Under the pieces are notes generated by a model. That model ran no database searches, had not been told where the DNA came from, and saw nothing but the letters and a program-made list of their open reading frames with translations. 64,000 bases of DNA from NCBI RefSeq assembly GCF_000695685.1, contig NZ_JFFR01000028.1, forward strand, positions 220,115 to 284,114. The letters are read 5' to 3'. A program made the position numbers and the translations under genes. How positions within the stretch are numbered: position 1 is the stretch's first letter; each line of letters opens with the position of its first letter. Below, piece after piece: positions 42,948-50,735 of this stretch. The DNA is from Vibrio fortis. Lineage in GTDB: Bacteria; Pseudomonadota; Gammaproteobacteria; Enterobacterales; Vibrionaceae.

Positions 42948-44075
42948 ATGGCCGTTGAACTGAACGAATTACGCGACCAAATTGACGTTGTCGATAAACA
43001 GATGTTAGAGCTTCTTGCTCAGCGCTTGGCGCTGGTTGAGAAAGTAGGTGAGGTGAAAAGCGAGCACGGTTTACCGATTTATGTGCCTGAGCGTGAGGCT
43101 GCGATGCTTGCATCTCGCCGTGCAGAGGCTGAAAAATTAGGTGTGCCGCCACAGCTTATTGAAGACATTCTGCGTCGTACTATGCGTGAGTCGTACGCAA
43201 GTGAGAAGGATTCTGGCTTTAAGTGTCTGAACCCTGAACTGCGTTCAGTTGTTGTTATCGGTGGTAACGGCCAGTTGGGTGGTCTATTTGGACGTATGTT
43301 CAAGCTATCTGGTTACGATGTAAAAGTGCTAGGTAGCAAAGACTGGGACAAGGCTGATGAGTTGCTGAAAGATGCTGGTCTTGTTGTGGTTACTGTTCCA
43401 ATCCATTTGACAGAAGGCGTGATTGATAAGCTGGGTAACTTGCCAAGTGACTGTATTCTGTGTGACTTAACATCGATCAAGTCTAAGCCATTGCAACGCA
43501 TGTTAGCGGTTCACCAAGGCCCTGTCGTTGGTCTACACCCAATGTTTGGCCCGGATGTGCCAAGCCTTGCGAAGCAGGTGATTGTTTACAGTGATGGCCG
43601 CGGTCAAGAAAGCTACCAATGGTTGTTAGAGCAATTCGGTATCTGGGGTGCAAGCCTATGCAGCATGGATGCTCAAGAACACGATCACGGTATGACGTTA
43701 ATCCAAGCGCTGCGCCACTTCACTTCATTTGCTTACGGCCTACACCTTAGCAAAGAGAATCCAAATATTGATCGTCTGCTGCAGCTAAGCTCGCCGATCT
43801 ACCGTCTTGAGATTGCGATGGTTGGTCGTCTATTTGCCCAAGACCCGAACCTGTACGGGGATATTATTCTCTCTTCAGACGAGAACATCGCGATGATTCG
43901 CCGCTTCCACCACTGCTTTGGTGAAGCCCTGAAGATTCTGGAAGGCAAAGATAAAGCTCAATTCGTGGAAAGCTTCAATGAAGTGAGCGAGTGGTTTGGT
44001 GATTACTCTCAGCAGTTCTTGCAAGAGAGCCAAAGCCTTCTTAAGCAAGCACATGACTCGATTCATCGCGGCTAG
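42948..44075 (+). CDS. tyrA: Bifunctional chorismate mutase / prephenate dehydrogenase TyrA (T-protein)
   Basis: A 375-residue fusion enzyme of tyrosine synthesis. Residues 1-90 are an AroQ-type chorismate mutase (LRDQIDVVDKQMLELLAQRLALVEKVGEVK in sense; the conserved core is LLAQRLALV). The dehydrogenase starts with the NAD loop VVIGGNGQLGGLFGRMF near residue 103, followed by VGLHPMFGPDVPSL and EHDHGMTLIQALRHF with catalytic His. An AGGAAG ribosome-binding site lies upstream. It is the second gene of the aroF-tyrA operon. Confidence 0.96.
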   Translation: MAVELNELRDQIDVVDKQMLELLAQRLALVEKVGEVKSEHGLPIYVPEREAAMLASRRAEAEKLGVPPQLIEDILRRTMRESYASEKDSGFKCLNPELRSVVVIGGNGQLGGLFGRMFKLSGYDVKVLGSKDWDKADELLKDAGLVVVTVPIHLTEGVIDKLGNLPSDCILCDLTSIKSKPLQRMLAVHQGPVVGLHPMFGPDVPSLAKQVIVYSDGRGQESYQWLLEQFGIWGASLCSMDAQEHDHGMTLIQALRHFTSFAYGLHLSKENPNIDRLLQLSSPIYRLEIAMVGRLFAQDPNLYGDIILSSDENIAMIRRFHHCFGEALKILEGKDKAQFVESFNEVSEWFGDYSQQFLQESQSLLKQAHDSIHRG

Positions 44076-44121
44076 CCTGCGCTAGAGTTAGCTCAAATAA
44101 CACTGAGTAAAGCATAGATAG

Positions 44122-44157
44122 AAAAATAGCCACCTAACTTAGGTGGCTATTTTTTTA
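44122..44157. terminator. Bidirectional terminator between tyrA and the M23 peptidase gene
   Basis: AAAAATAGCCACCTAA with its complement and a T7 run; the convergent genes share it. Confidence 0.93.
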
Positions 44158-44233
44158 TTTAACTATCATTGATTTAAAAGTAATTGGCCTATTGTAGGCA
44201 AAAAGATCATCATAGGCTAAAAGCTCTTAAGCC

Positions 44234-45271
44234 TTAGTTGGTTGCGAGTGTTGTCTTTGCCTTGGTTTCATCACTTGATACGGTTTCAATCGATGAGTTG
44301 GTGTAAGGCACGTTAGTCAGGTTGATTTGCAGACGTACAACATTATCGATCAGTTGAACCAGTGGTCCCCACTTCACCTTTTTCTCTTTCTCAAACACGT
44401 AGTTAAAGTTCTCTGGCGTCCAGTCCATCAAGTATTGTGGATTCAAAGAGCGACCCAAAAAGCGTACTTCGTAATGCAGGTGTGGGCCGGTTGAGTTTCC
44501 TGAGTTACCACAGCTTGCAATCACATCACCCTTACTCACAAACTGACCGCTGCGAACCTTAAACTTCTGCAGGTGAGCGTAAGAGCTCATGAAGCCAAAA
44601 GAGTGGCGCATGGTCAGGAAGTTACCAAAGCCTTTCTTACTCGGGCGCACGGTTTCAATGACACCGTCAGCAGGAGCAAGGATATCTTCACCGCGCTTAC
44701 AGGTGAGATCGATACCGGTGTGAGTATGACGCTTGCCTGTAATAGGATTGATACGACTTCCGTATGATGATGAGATGCGCTGATAAGCCATTGGGCTATC
44801 GTTAGGGATTAAGCGGAACATGGTTGCACGTACCGCCGAGTCAATGGCCGCAGCGTCGATTCGCTCTTCAAGAGAGGTCTCATCGTTAACCAGTTCTTCA
44901 TCGGCAAGGCCAAGTACTGACTCAACGTCGAATACGCGCTTGCCGAGCAGTTGAATAGTGCCTTCTTTTTCCGTTAAAGCTTGTGCTAATGAGTGATTGG
45001 TTTCAATCTGCTCATCGTACATAAACTCCATATTGTCTTTCTCAACAATTAAAGTCTCGATCAGCTTCTGTGCATCATGGGCCTGATCAGAGGCGTGTTG
45101 TTCTGATGCAGATAGCTTTTGCTGGCCATCGTAATGTAGATAGATTGCACCGCTAATTAAAAGAGGAACGGAAAGGACTGCAGAGGTGCAAAAGAGCACG
45201 GCTTTACGGCCGAAGTAAAATGTCTGCTCCCCGTTGCTCGAAGGAACAGTAATCGAAATTTTCTGAGACAT
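44234..45271 (-). CDS. M23-family membrane-anchored peptidoglycan endopeptidase
   Basis: A 345-residue envelope protein. One N-terminal transmembrane segment (about residues 24-45) leaves most of the protein in the periplasm, followed by a coiled-coil-like acidic region (50-140) as in EnvC/NlpD-type and MepM-type proteins. The LytM/M23 domain (about 170-280) has complete zinc ligands: HTGIDL (His and Asp) and the GPHLHYEVRF pair HxH, plus YGSRINPITGKRHTH. It probably cleaves peptide cross-links or activates amidases. It does not match the V. cholerae Shy proteins by context. A PilZ gene lies just upstream on the same strand. Confidence 0.88.
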   Translation of the reverse strand: MSQKISITVPSSNGEQTFYFGRKAVLFCTSAVLSVPLLISGAIYLHYDGQQKLSASEQHASDQAHDAQKLIETLIVEKDNMEFMYDEQIETNHSLAQALTEKEGTIQLLGKRVFDVESVLGLADEELVNDETSLEERIDAAAIDSAVRATMFRLIPNDSPMAYQRISSSYGSRINPITGKRHTHTGIDLTCKRGEDILAPADGVIETVRPSKKGFGNFLTMRHSFGFMSSYAHLQKFKVRSGQFVSKGDVIASCGNSGNSTGPHLHYEVRFLGRSLNPQYLMDWTPENFNYVFEKEKKVKWGPLVQLIDNVVRLQINLTNVPYTNSSIETVSSDETKAKTTLATN

Positions 45272-45309
45272 GATGACGTATTAAATAAAAATAATTCGAA
45301 GAGCGTGCT

Positions 45310-45687
45310 TTATTCCGCTGACTCTTCGCCTAAATCTGTTAGATGTTCTATTTCTCGATAAAGTAACTCATCATCACCAACGTTCAGCTCCACAAGGCGC
45401 TTAAGGTGGCTGATACTATCAATATCTAAATGCTCTATGCGTAAGCGCACTGAGGTATTGATGGTAGAGACAATAGAGGCTTCTAGTTGAATGTCGATAT
45501 CACTGTCTGTTAATTGAAAGCTAAGTTGAACAGGCAAGTGATGGTCTAATTGATGATGGTTTTCACAATCTATCAGTAAGCCTTGTAGTGACAAGTCTTG
45601 TATCGTGCCATCAACCACTAAGGTATCTTGGGTTAATTTGGTAGCGACTTGATAAACAATCCTTGAGAATCGACGCCTTTCTATCAT
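45310..45687 (-). CDS. PilZ-domain protein (predicted c-di-GMP receptor)
   Basis: A 125-residue single-domain PilZ protein. Both halves of the c-di-GMP motif are present: RxxxR at R5-R9 (ERRRFSRI) and (D/N)xSxxG at D31-S33-G36 (QDLSLQGLLI). The ATG at 45687 has AGGAAG five bases upstream and is preferred to the ATG 39 bases earlier. V. cholerae has a PilZ gene (plzA) at the equivalent place near aroF-tyrA, so this is probably its orthologue. It lies between ettA and the M23 gene on the same strand, 38 bases before the latter, so it may be cotranscribed with it. The output is unknown. Confidence 0.88.
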   Translation of the reverse strand: MIERRRFSRIVYQVATKLTQDTLVVDGTIQDLSLQGLLIDCENHHQLDHHLPVQLSFQLTDSDIDIQLEASIVSTINTSVRLRIEHLDIDSISHLKRLVELNVGDDELLYREIEHLTDLGEESAE

Positions 45688-45728
45688 AGATACTTCCTCA
45701 TCTATAGGTTTGGAATGTCGTATCATAT

Positions 45729-45751
45729 AAGGCCGCTAATTTAGCGGCCTT
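45729..45751 (-). terminator. Hairpin between ettA and the PilZ gene
   Basis: AAGGCCGCTAA-A-TTAGCGGCCTT, 11 bp with almost no loop. Read on the minus strand it is followed by ATATGATACG and not a T-run, so it is at most a weak terminator for ettA. Confidence 0.6.
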
Positions 45752-45772
45752 AGAATAAATTACAAGCGAAAC

Positions 45773-47440
45773 TTACTTAGTTACACGCTTGTATTTGATA
45801 CGGTGTGGTTCAGCTGCTTCAGGACCAAGAGTCTTCTTCAGCCATTCCATGTATTCATTGTAGTTACCTTCGTAGAAGTTAACTTGACCTTCATCACGAT
45901 AGTCAATGATATGCGTAGCGATACGGTCTAGGAACCAACGGTCGTGCGAGATAACCATTGCACAACCAGGGAACTCTAGTAGCGCTTCTTCTAGTGCACG
46001 TAGGGTTTCAACATCAAGGTCGTTGGTTGGCTCATCGAGTAGCAGTACGTTACCGCCAGTTTTAAGTAGCTTAGCCAGGTGAACACGGTTACGTTCACCA
46101 CCAGAAAGCTCACCGATGATCTTTTGTTGGTCTGAACCTTTGAAGTTGAAGCGAGAACAGTAAGCACGAGCTGGGATTTCGAAGTTGTTGATCTTAATGA
46201 TATCAGCGCCTTCAGAGATCTCTTGGAATACCGTCTTCGTGTCATCCATGCTGTCACGGAATTGGTCAACCGATGCCAGTTTCACTGTTTCACCTAGCTC
46301 AACAGTACCTGAATCAGGCTGTTCTGTACCGCTTAGCATCTTGAATAGCGTTGATTTACCCGCGCCGTTAGCACCGATGATACCAACGATAGCACCCTTA
46401 GGCATGCTGAACGATAGGTCATCGATAAGAACACGGCCGTCGAAAGACTTAGTGAGGTTCTTCACGTCGATAACTTTATCACCTAGACGCTCACCTGGCG
46501 GGATGAATAGCTCGTTAGTTTCGTTACGCTTCTGACGATCGCCGCTTTGTAGTTCCTCAAAACGAGCCATACGCGCTTTAGATTTAGACTGACGACCTTT
46601 CGGGTTTTGACGAACCCACTCAAGTTCTTTCTCGATCGTCTTCTGGCGAGCTTTCTCTTGAGACGCTTCTTGTTGTAGACGCGCATCTTTTTGCTCTAGC
46701 CAAGAAGTGTAATTACCTTCCCATGGAATACCTTCACCACGGTCAAGTTCTAGGATCCAGCCAGCTGCGTTATCTAGGAAGTAACGGTCGTGGGTGATTG
46801 CCACAACAGTGCCGTTGTAATCCACTAGGAAGCGCTCAAGCCACGCTACAGATTCTGCATCCAGGTGGTTGGTTGGTTCGTCTAGTAGAAGCATGTCTGG
46901 CTTCTCTAGAAGTAGGCGACAGATAGCAACACGACGACGTTCACCACCCGATAGGTGTTCGATCTTAGCATCCCATTCAGGAAGACGAAGTGCATCTGCT
47001 GCACGCTCTAGAGCGTTCTCTAGGTTGTGACCGTCTTTTGCTTGGATTAGAGATTCAAGTTCACCTTGCTCTTTTGCTAGCGCATCGAAGTCAGCGTCTG
47101 GTTCTGCGTAAGCTGCGTATACTTCGTCTAGGCGCTTCATTGCACCAGCAACGTCTGAAACGGCTTCTTCAACGATCTCACGAACCGTTTTAGACTCATC
47201 AAGAACAGGCTCTTGAGGTAGGTAACCTACGTTTAGACCTGGCTGTGGACGAGCTTCACCATCGATGTCTGTATCAATACCGGCCATGATACGTAGCAGT
47301 GTTGATTTACCTGCACCATTCAGACCTAAAACACCAATTTTGGCACCAGGGAAAAAGCTTAGAGAGATGTCTTTCAGAATTTGACGCTTTGGTGGCACAA
47401 TTTTGCTCACTCGCGACATGGTATATACGTATTCAGCCAT
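45773..47440 (-). CDS. ettA: Energy-dependent translational throttle protein EttA (ABC-F)
   Basis: A 555-residue ABC-F ATPase with two nucleotide-binding domains. Walker A motifs are GLNGAGKSTLLRIMAG (near 40) and GANGAGKSTLFKMLSG (near 355), with signatures LSGGERRRVAI and LSGGERNRVHL and Walker B LLLDEPTNHLDAES and LLLDEPTNDLDVET. The linker between domains is the tRNA-interaction region. EttA binds the ribosomal E site and gates entry into elongation according to ADP:ATP ratio. The ettA / slt-trpR-yjjX gene neighbourhood also exists in E. coli. AGGAA lies ahead of the ATG. Confidence 0.96.
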   Translation of the reverse strand: MAEYVYTMSRVSKIVPPKRQILKDISLSFFPGAKIGVLGLNGAGKSTLLRIMAGIDTDIDGEARPQPGLNVGYLPQEPVLDESKTVREIVEEAVSDVAGAMKRLDEVYAAYAEPDADFDALAKEQGELESLIQAKDGHNLENALERAADALRLPEWDAKIEHLSGGERRRVAICRLLLEKPDMLLLDEPTNHLDAESVAWLERFLVDYNGTVVAITHDRYFLDNAAGWILELDRGEGIPWEGNYTSWLEQKDARLQQEASQEKARQKTIEKELEWVRQNPKGRQSKSKARMARFEELQSGDRQKRNETNELFIPPGERLGDKVIDVKNLTKSFDGRVLIDDLSFSMPKGAIVGIIGANGAGKSTLFKMLSGTEQPDSGTVELGETVKLASVDQFRDSMDDTKTVFQEISEGADIIKINNFEIPARAYCSRFNFKGSDQQKIIGELSGGERNRVHLAKLLKTGGNVLLLDEPTNDLDVETLRALEEALLEFPGCAMVISHDRWFLDRIATHIIDYRDEGQVNFYEGNYNEYMEWLKKTLGPEAAEPHRIKYKRVTK

Positions 47441-47704
47441 TGCCGATCGTTCCTACTTATTGTTCAAAATAAACGATTATTTTATACCAATCTGTCCAAA
47501 GATGTTACTCCCCGAGATGAAAAGGCTTTTCAGGGATAAATCTTGGCTTTTTATTGTCAAAAATCTCACTAAAAGCAGATTTCAAACGCTTTTGAGGTGA
47601 AGTGTTAAACTTTAATAATATTTACACTCAAACTCTTTACATTTGATGTGATGTAGGGCGTAAATAGCCGTCACGTATTCAAACACGCACTAAGGAAAGA
47701 GCGA

Positions 47705-49654
47705 ATGTTTTTCCGACTTCTCAATAGAAAAATTGCTGTTGCTGCATCAGTAGTTTTGCCTTCTATTCTATTGGCTCCAGAGGCTTTGGCGAGCCGTGCT
47801 TCTGAGCTAGAAATGCAGCGTGATACATACGACCAAGCACAAGACGTATTGGATAAGCGTGACCTTGAGGCATATGCCAAGTTGCGTTCTAAAATTCAAA
47901 CATACCCTTTGACACCATATACGGATTACCGAGCCTTCTTAATTGACCTGGGTAAGCGAACTCCGCAAGAGGTTGAAGCATTTATTGAAAGAAACCGTGC
48001 TCTTCCATTCTCTAATCGTATTCGAGCACCTTATTTGGCGTCGCTAGAGTCGCAGAAAAAGTGGTCGACGATTCTTGAATTTCAAACTCAAGAACCCTCC
48101 GGTGAAAAGTATCAGTGTATCTACTACCGAGCACATTATGAGCAAGGTAATCATGAACTGGCTTATAAGGGTGCGAAACAGCTTTGGCTGAGCGGTAATG
48201 GTATCGATGATAGCTGTGATCCCCTGTTTTCGGCCTGGGATAAAGCAGGGCTGCGCAGTGATGAGTTGATTCTTGAAAGGCTGTTGCTGGCTTTTGAACA
48301 GCGTAACGGCAAGCTGATGAATTATCTGCTCAAGCAGTTTGATAGCGATAAAGCTGCCAAACAAGGCAAAGAGATGAAAGCCCTGTTCAGTAAGCCAGAG
48401 AGCGTGGCGAGCTTTGCTAAAAAGCACAAGGTGAACGAATTTTATCAAAAGCAGACTGAGCTTGGTTTCCAGAAGCTGGCACGCAAAGATGCAAAAGCAG
48501 CACAGAAGGCATTTGATAAAGTGATCGAAGGCCAAAAGTTTTCTAAAGAGAAAACTCAGCAACTGGCTGATTACCTCGCGTTTCGTCTGATCAATACCGA
48601 CTCAGAAGAGATGATGGCTTGGCGAGATCAAGCAATAGAGAGCTCTTCTAAGCAAGTATTGATCGAGCGTCGTGCTCGCCTTGCGATTCAACATGCAGAT
48701 TGGACTGGTTTGCAGCACTGGATTAGCAAGCTAGATGATAAACACCAAAGCTCAATTCGTTGGCAATACTGGCGTGGCCGAGCTGAGCTAGCATTGGGGC
48801 AAGAAACTGAGGGCACTAAACGACTTACTGATATTCTTGGTCAGCGTAATTTTTACAGTGTGGCTGCGGCAAAACAGCTTAATAAACCAGTGCGCTATGA
48901 AACGTCGTCATTGACGTATAATTCGCAAGTTGTAAAGCCATTTGATACTGCTTTGGTGCGTATTGATGAACTGATTACACGCGATAAGATTGCTGCGGCT
49001 AAGAGTGAGTGGCGTTGGTTACTGGCTAACTCAAGCAAAGAACAAAAATCCATGCTGGCTGCGTATGCCTCTCGTCAAGGTTGGAATCACCTAACTGTCA
49101 CAGCGAGCATTTCTGCCAAAATGTGGGATAACTTGGAACTACGTTTCCCTGTCGCTCATAAGTGGTGGTTCAACTTCTACGCTGATAAGCATGACATTGA
49201 CCCAGTGACCTTGATGTCGTTAGCACGTCAAGAAAGCGCACTGGATAGCGAGGCTCAATCTCCGGTTGGTGCACGCGGAATCATGCAAATTATGCCTGCT
49301 ACGGCCAAATACACGGCTAAAAAGTACAAGCTGAAGTATCAAGGGCGTGAGGACCTGTATAACGTAGGTAAGAATATTGAGATTGGCAGTCATTACCTTG
49401 ATGGTTTGCTGAATCAATACGACAACAACCGTATCTTCGCCTTAGCTGCTTACAACGCGGGTCCACATAGAGTGAAGCAGTGGCGCTCTCGTAGTGAGGG
49501 CAAATTGGATGCGTTTGCTTTTATCGAGATGATTCCGTTTAAAGAGACGCGTGGTTACGTACAAAATATCTTGATGTTCGAAACTTACTATCGAGATATT
49601 TTGGGTGAGCAGGGGCAATTCTTAGCAGCCCATGAGCGTGACGCAAAATATTAA
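47705..49654 (+). CDS. slt: Soluble lytic murein transglycosylase Slt
   Basis: A 649-residue periplasmic enzyme. The signal peptide covers about residues 1-29 (ends PEALA-SRA). A long superhelical U and L domain precedes the C-terminal SLT domain, which starts near residue 490. The catalytic Glu is in SLARQESALDSEAQSPVG, followed by ARGIMQIMPATAKYT and AAYNAGPHRVKQW. It cleaves MurNAc-GlcNAc bonds with release of 1,6-anhydro-MurNAc products, which feed NagZ, AnmK and MurQ elsewhere in the window. AAGGAAAGA precedes the ATG. It is divergent from ettA, and trpR follows beyond a terminator. Confidence 0.96.
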   Translation: MFFRLLNRKIAVAASVVLPSILLAPEALASRASELEMQRDTYDQAQDVLDKRDLEAYAKLRSKIQTYPLTPYTDYRAFLIDLGKRTPQEVEAFIERNRALPFSNRIRAPYLASLESQKKWSTILEFQTQEPSGEKYQCIYYRAHYEQGNHELAYKGAKQLWLSGNGIDDSCDPLFSAWDKAGLRSDELILERLLLAFEQRNGKLMNYLLKQFDSDKAAKQGKEMKALFSKPESVASFAKKHKVNEFYQKQTELGFQKLARKDAKAAQKAFDKVIEGQKFSKEKTQQLADYLAFRLINTDSEEMMAWRDQAIESSSKQVLIERRARLAIQHADWTGLQHWISKLDDKHQSSIRWQYWRGRAELALGQETEGTKRLTDILGQRNFYSVAAAKQLNKPVRYETSSLTYNSQVVKPFDTALVRIDELITRDKIAAAKSEWRWLLANSSKEQKSMLAAYASRQGWNHLTVTASISAKMWDNLELRFPVAHKWWFNFYADKHDIDPVTLMSLARQESALDSEAQSPVGARGIMQIMPATAKYTAKKYKLKYQGREDLYNVGKNIEIGSHYLDGLLNQYDNNRIFALAAYNAGPHRVKQWRSRSEGKLDAFAFIEMIPFKETRGYVQNILMFETYYRDILGEQGQFLAAHERDAKY

Positions 49655-49731
49655 CCGTCAAACCTAAACCAGTGATTACTGATGGAATTCTTTTTTAAAT
49701 TGGATTCACGATAGGGTTTCGGTATACATTA

Positions 49732-49758
49732 AAAGGCAGTCGCAGCGCGTCTGCCTTT
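49732..49758 (+). terminator. slt terminator
   Basis: AAAGGCAG / CTGCCTTT with an 11-base loop, then GTTTAAA. Confidence 0.75.
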
Positions 49759-49796
49759 GTTTAAATAGAACGACAACAAGAGATAAGTGTAGGGAT

Positions 49797-50090
49797 ATGG
49801 CACCACAACCAGAGTACAGTAATTGGCAAGAGTTGATGGATTTAGTAAAGAGTGCCGCTGAAAATGATCAGCATGAGCTGCTACTGACCATGATGATGAC
49901 CCCTGATGAGCGTGAAGCTTTAGTCGCTCGCGTAAATATTCTGTGTGAACTGATGAAAGGCGATCTTTCTCAGCGACAAATCAGTCAAATGTTGGGAGTT
50001 GGTGTTGCAACCATCACTCGCGGTTCGAACGAGCTAAAAGCCAAATCGGAACAAGAAAAGCAAGAGATTGCCCAGTTGTTGCTGAAGTAA
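49797..50090 (+). CDS. trpR: Trp operon repressor TrpR
   Basis: A 97-residue all-helical repressor, slightly shorter than E. coli TrpR. The helix-turn-helix is LSQRQISQMLGVGVATITRGSNELK near residues 60-85 and the tryptophan pocket includes LLTMMMTPDEREALVARV. With tryptophan it represses trp and related promoters. I looked for a TrpR operator upstream for autoregulation and did not find a clear match to the CTAG-centred consensus. It is flanked by terminators and so is monocistronic. Confidence 0.95.
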   Translation: MAPQPEYSNWQELMDLVKSAAENDQHELLLTMMMTPDEREALVARVNILCELMKGDLSQRQISQMLGVGVATITRGSNELKAKSEQEKQEIAQLLLK

Positions 50091-50115
50091 GTGGATCTAC
50101 CTGTCAGTACAATCT

Positions 50116-50144
50116 AAAAAACGCTAGCCTCGGCTAGCGTTTTT
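50116..50144. terminator. Bidirectional terminator between trpR and yjjX
   Basis: AAAAACGCTAGCC-TC-GGCTAGCGTTTTT, a nearly perfect palindrome between convergent genes. Confidence 0.94.
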
Positions 50145-50193
50145 GCTTTCTGTAATAAGGTTATCAGAGTCGCTAATTTCGCTTTATTACTGG

Positions 50194-50718
50194 TTAGTGA
50201 CTTGGGAAGTGTTCTGGGTTTACAAATGGGATCAGAGCTAAGATCAGCGCTTGATGGTATACCGAACTTCGCGTGAGTTGGTTGTGGGTAAGCAACCCAA
50301 TAGCGCCTCCCTTCTGTTTGATGTTGTCGGTGCCAAACACTTCGTCCATAACATCACCAAGCTCGTTAGCGTGTGCAAGTTTCTCAATGACTTGCGGAGG
50401 TAGCATCAGGCTAGCAGAGCGGGATTCGCCGCGTTGGCCGTTAGATTCAATCACCATCCAAGCAAAGGTTACATTGCCTTCAATCCCTGCTTCTAAGCCG
50501 ACATAAAAATCGCTGTCTGGGATAGCTTGAGTTGCATTGCAAACACGGTTGACGGCACCTTGGTAGGTCTCTGCGTTGCTCATCGGCTGATCAGCAACAC
50601 CACTCGCAACGCTTACGCCTTTGAAGTCAAATTCTTGCTGTGGGAAAGCCGCTTCAAAAGCACTTTTTACTGCGTTGATTTTAGCTGGGTTGAGTGACGC
50701 GATAATGACTGTTTTCAT
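50194..50718 (-). CDS. yjjX: Inosine/xanthosine triphosphatase YjjX
   Basis: A 174-residue house-cleaning NTPase that hydrolyses ITP and XTP. The N-terminal IIASLNPAKINAVKSAF, the SDFYVGLEAGIEG core and GGAIGLLTHNQLTRSSVY near the end are family hallmarks. The start is ATG 50718 (MKTVIIASLN); the open frame extends 18 codons upstream into mbaA but lacks a better signal. It begins 17 bases after the mbaA stop, so it is probably read through from the nspS-mbaA transcript. Confidence 0.93.
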   Translation of the reverse strand: MKTVIIASLNPAKINAVKSAFEAAFPQQEFDFKGVSVASGVADQPMSNAETYQGAVNRVCNATQAIPDSDFYVGLEAGIEGNVTFAWMVIESNGQRGESRSASLMLPPQVIEKLAHANELGDVMDEVFGTDNIKQKGGAIGLLTHNQLTRSSVYHQALILALIPFVNPEHFPSH

Positions 50719-50735
50719 GATTCTCTTTCTTATCG

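Noticed and set aside
46990..47193. 67-codon plus-strand frame within ettA
   Set aside because: Antisense shadow of a highly conserved gene, with no start signal.
50116..50144. TrpR operator, because of the CTAG-containing palindrome near trpR
   Set aside because: It is downstream of trpR and flanked by A- and T-tracts: a bidirectional terminator.
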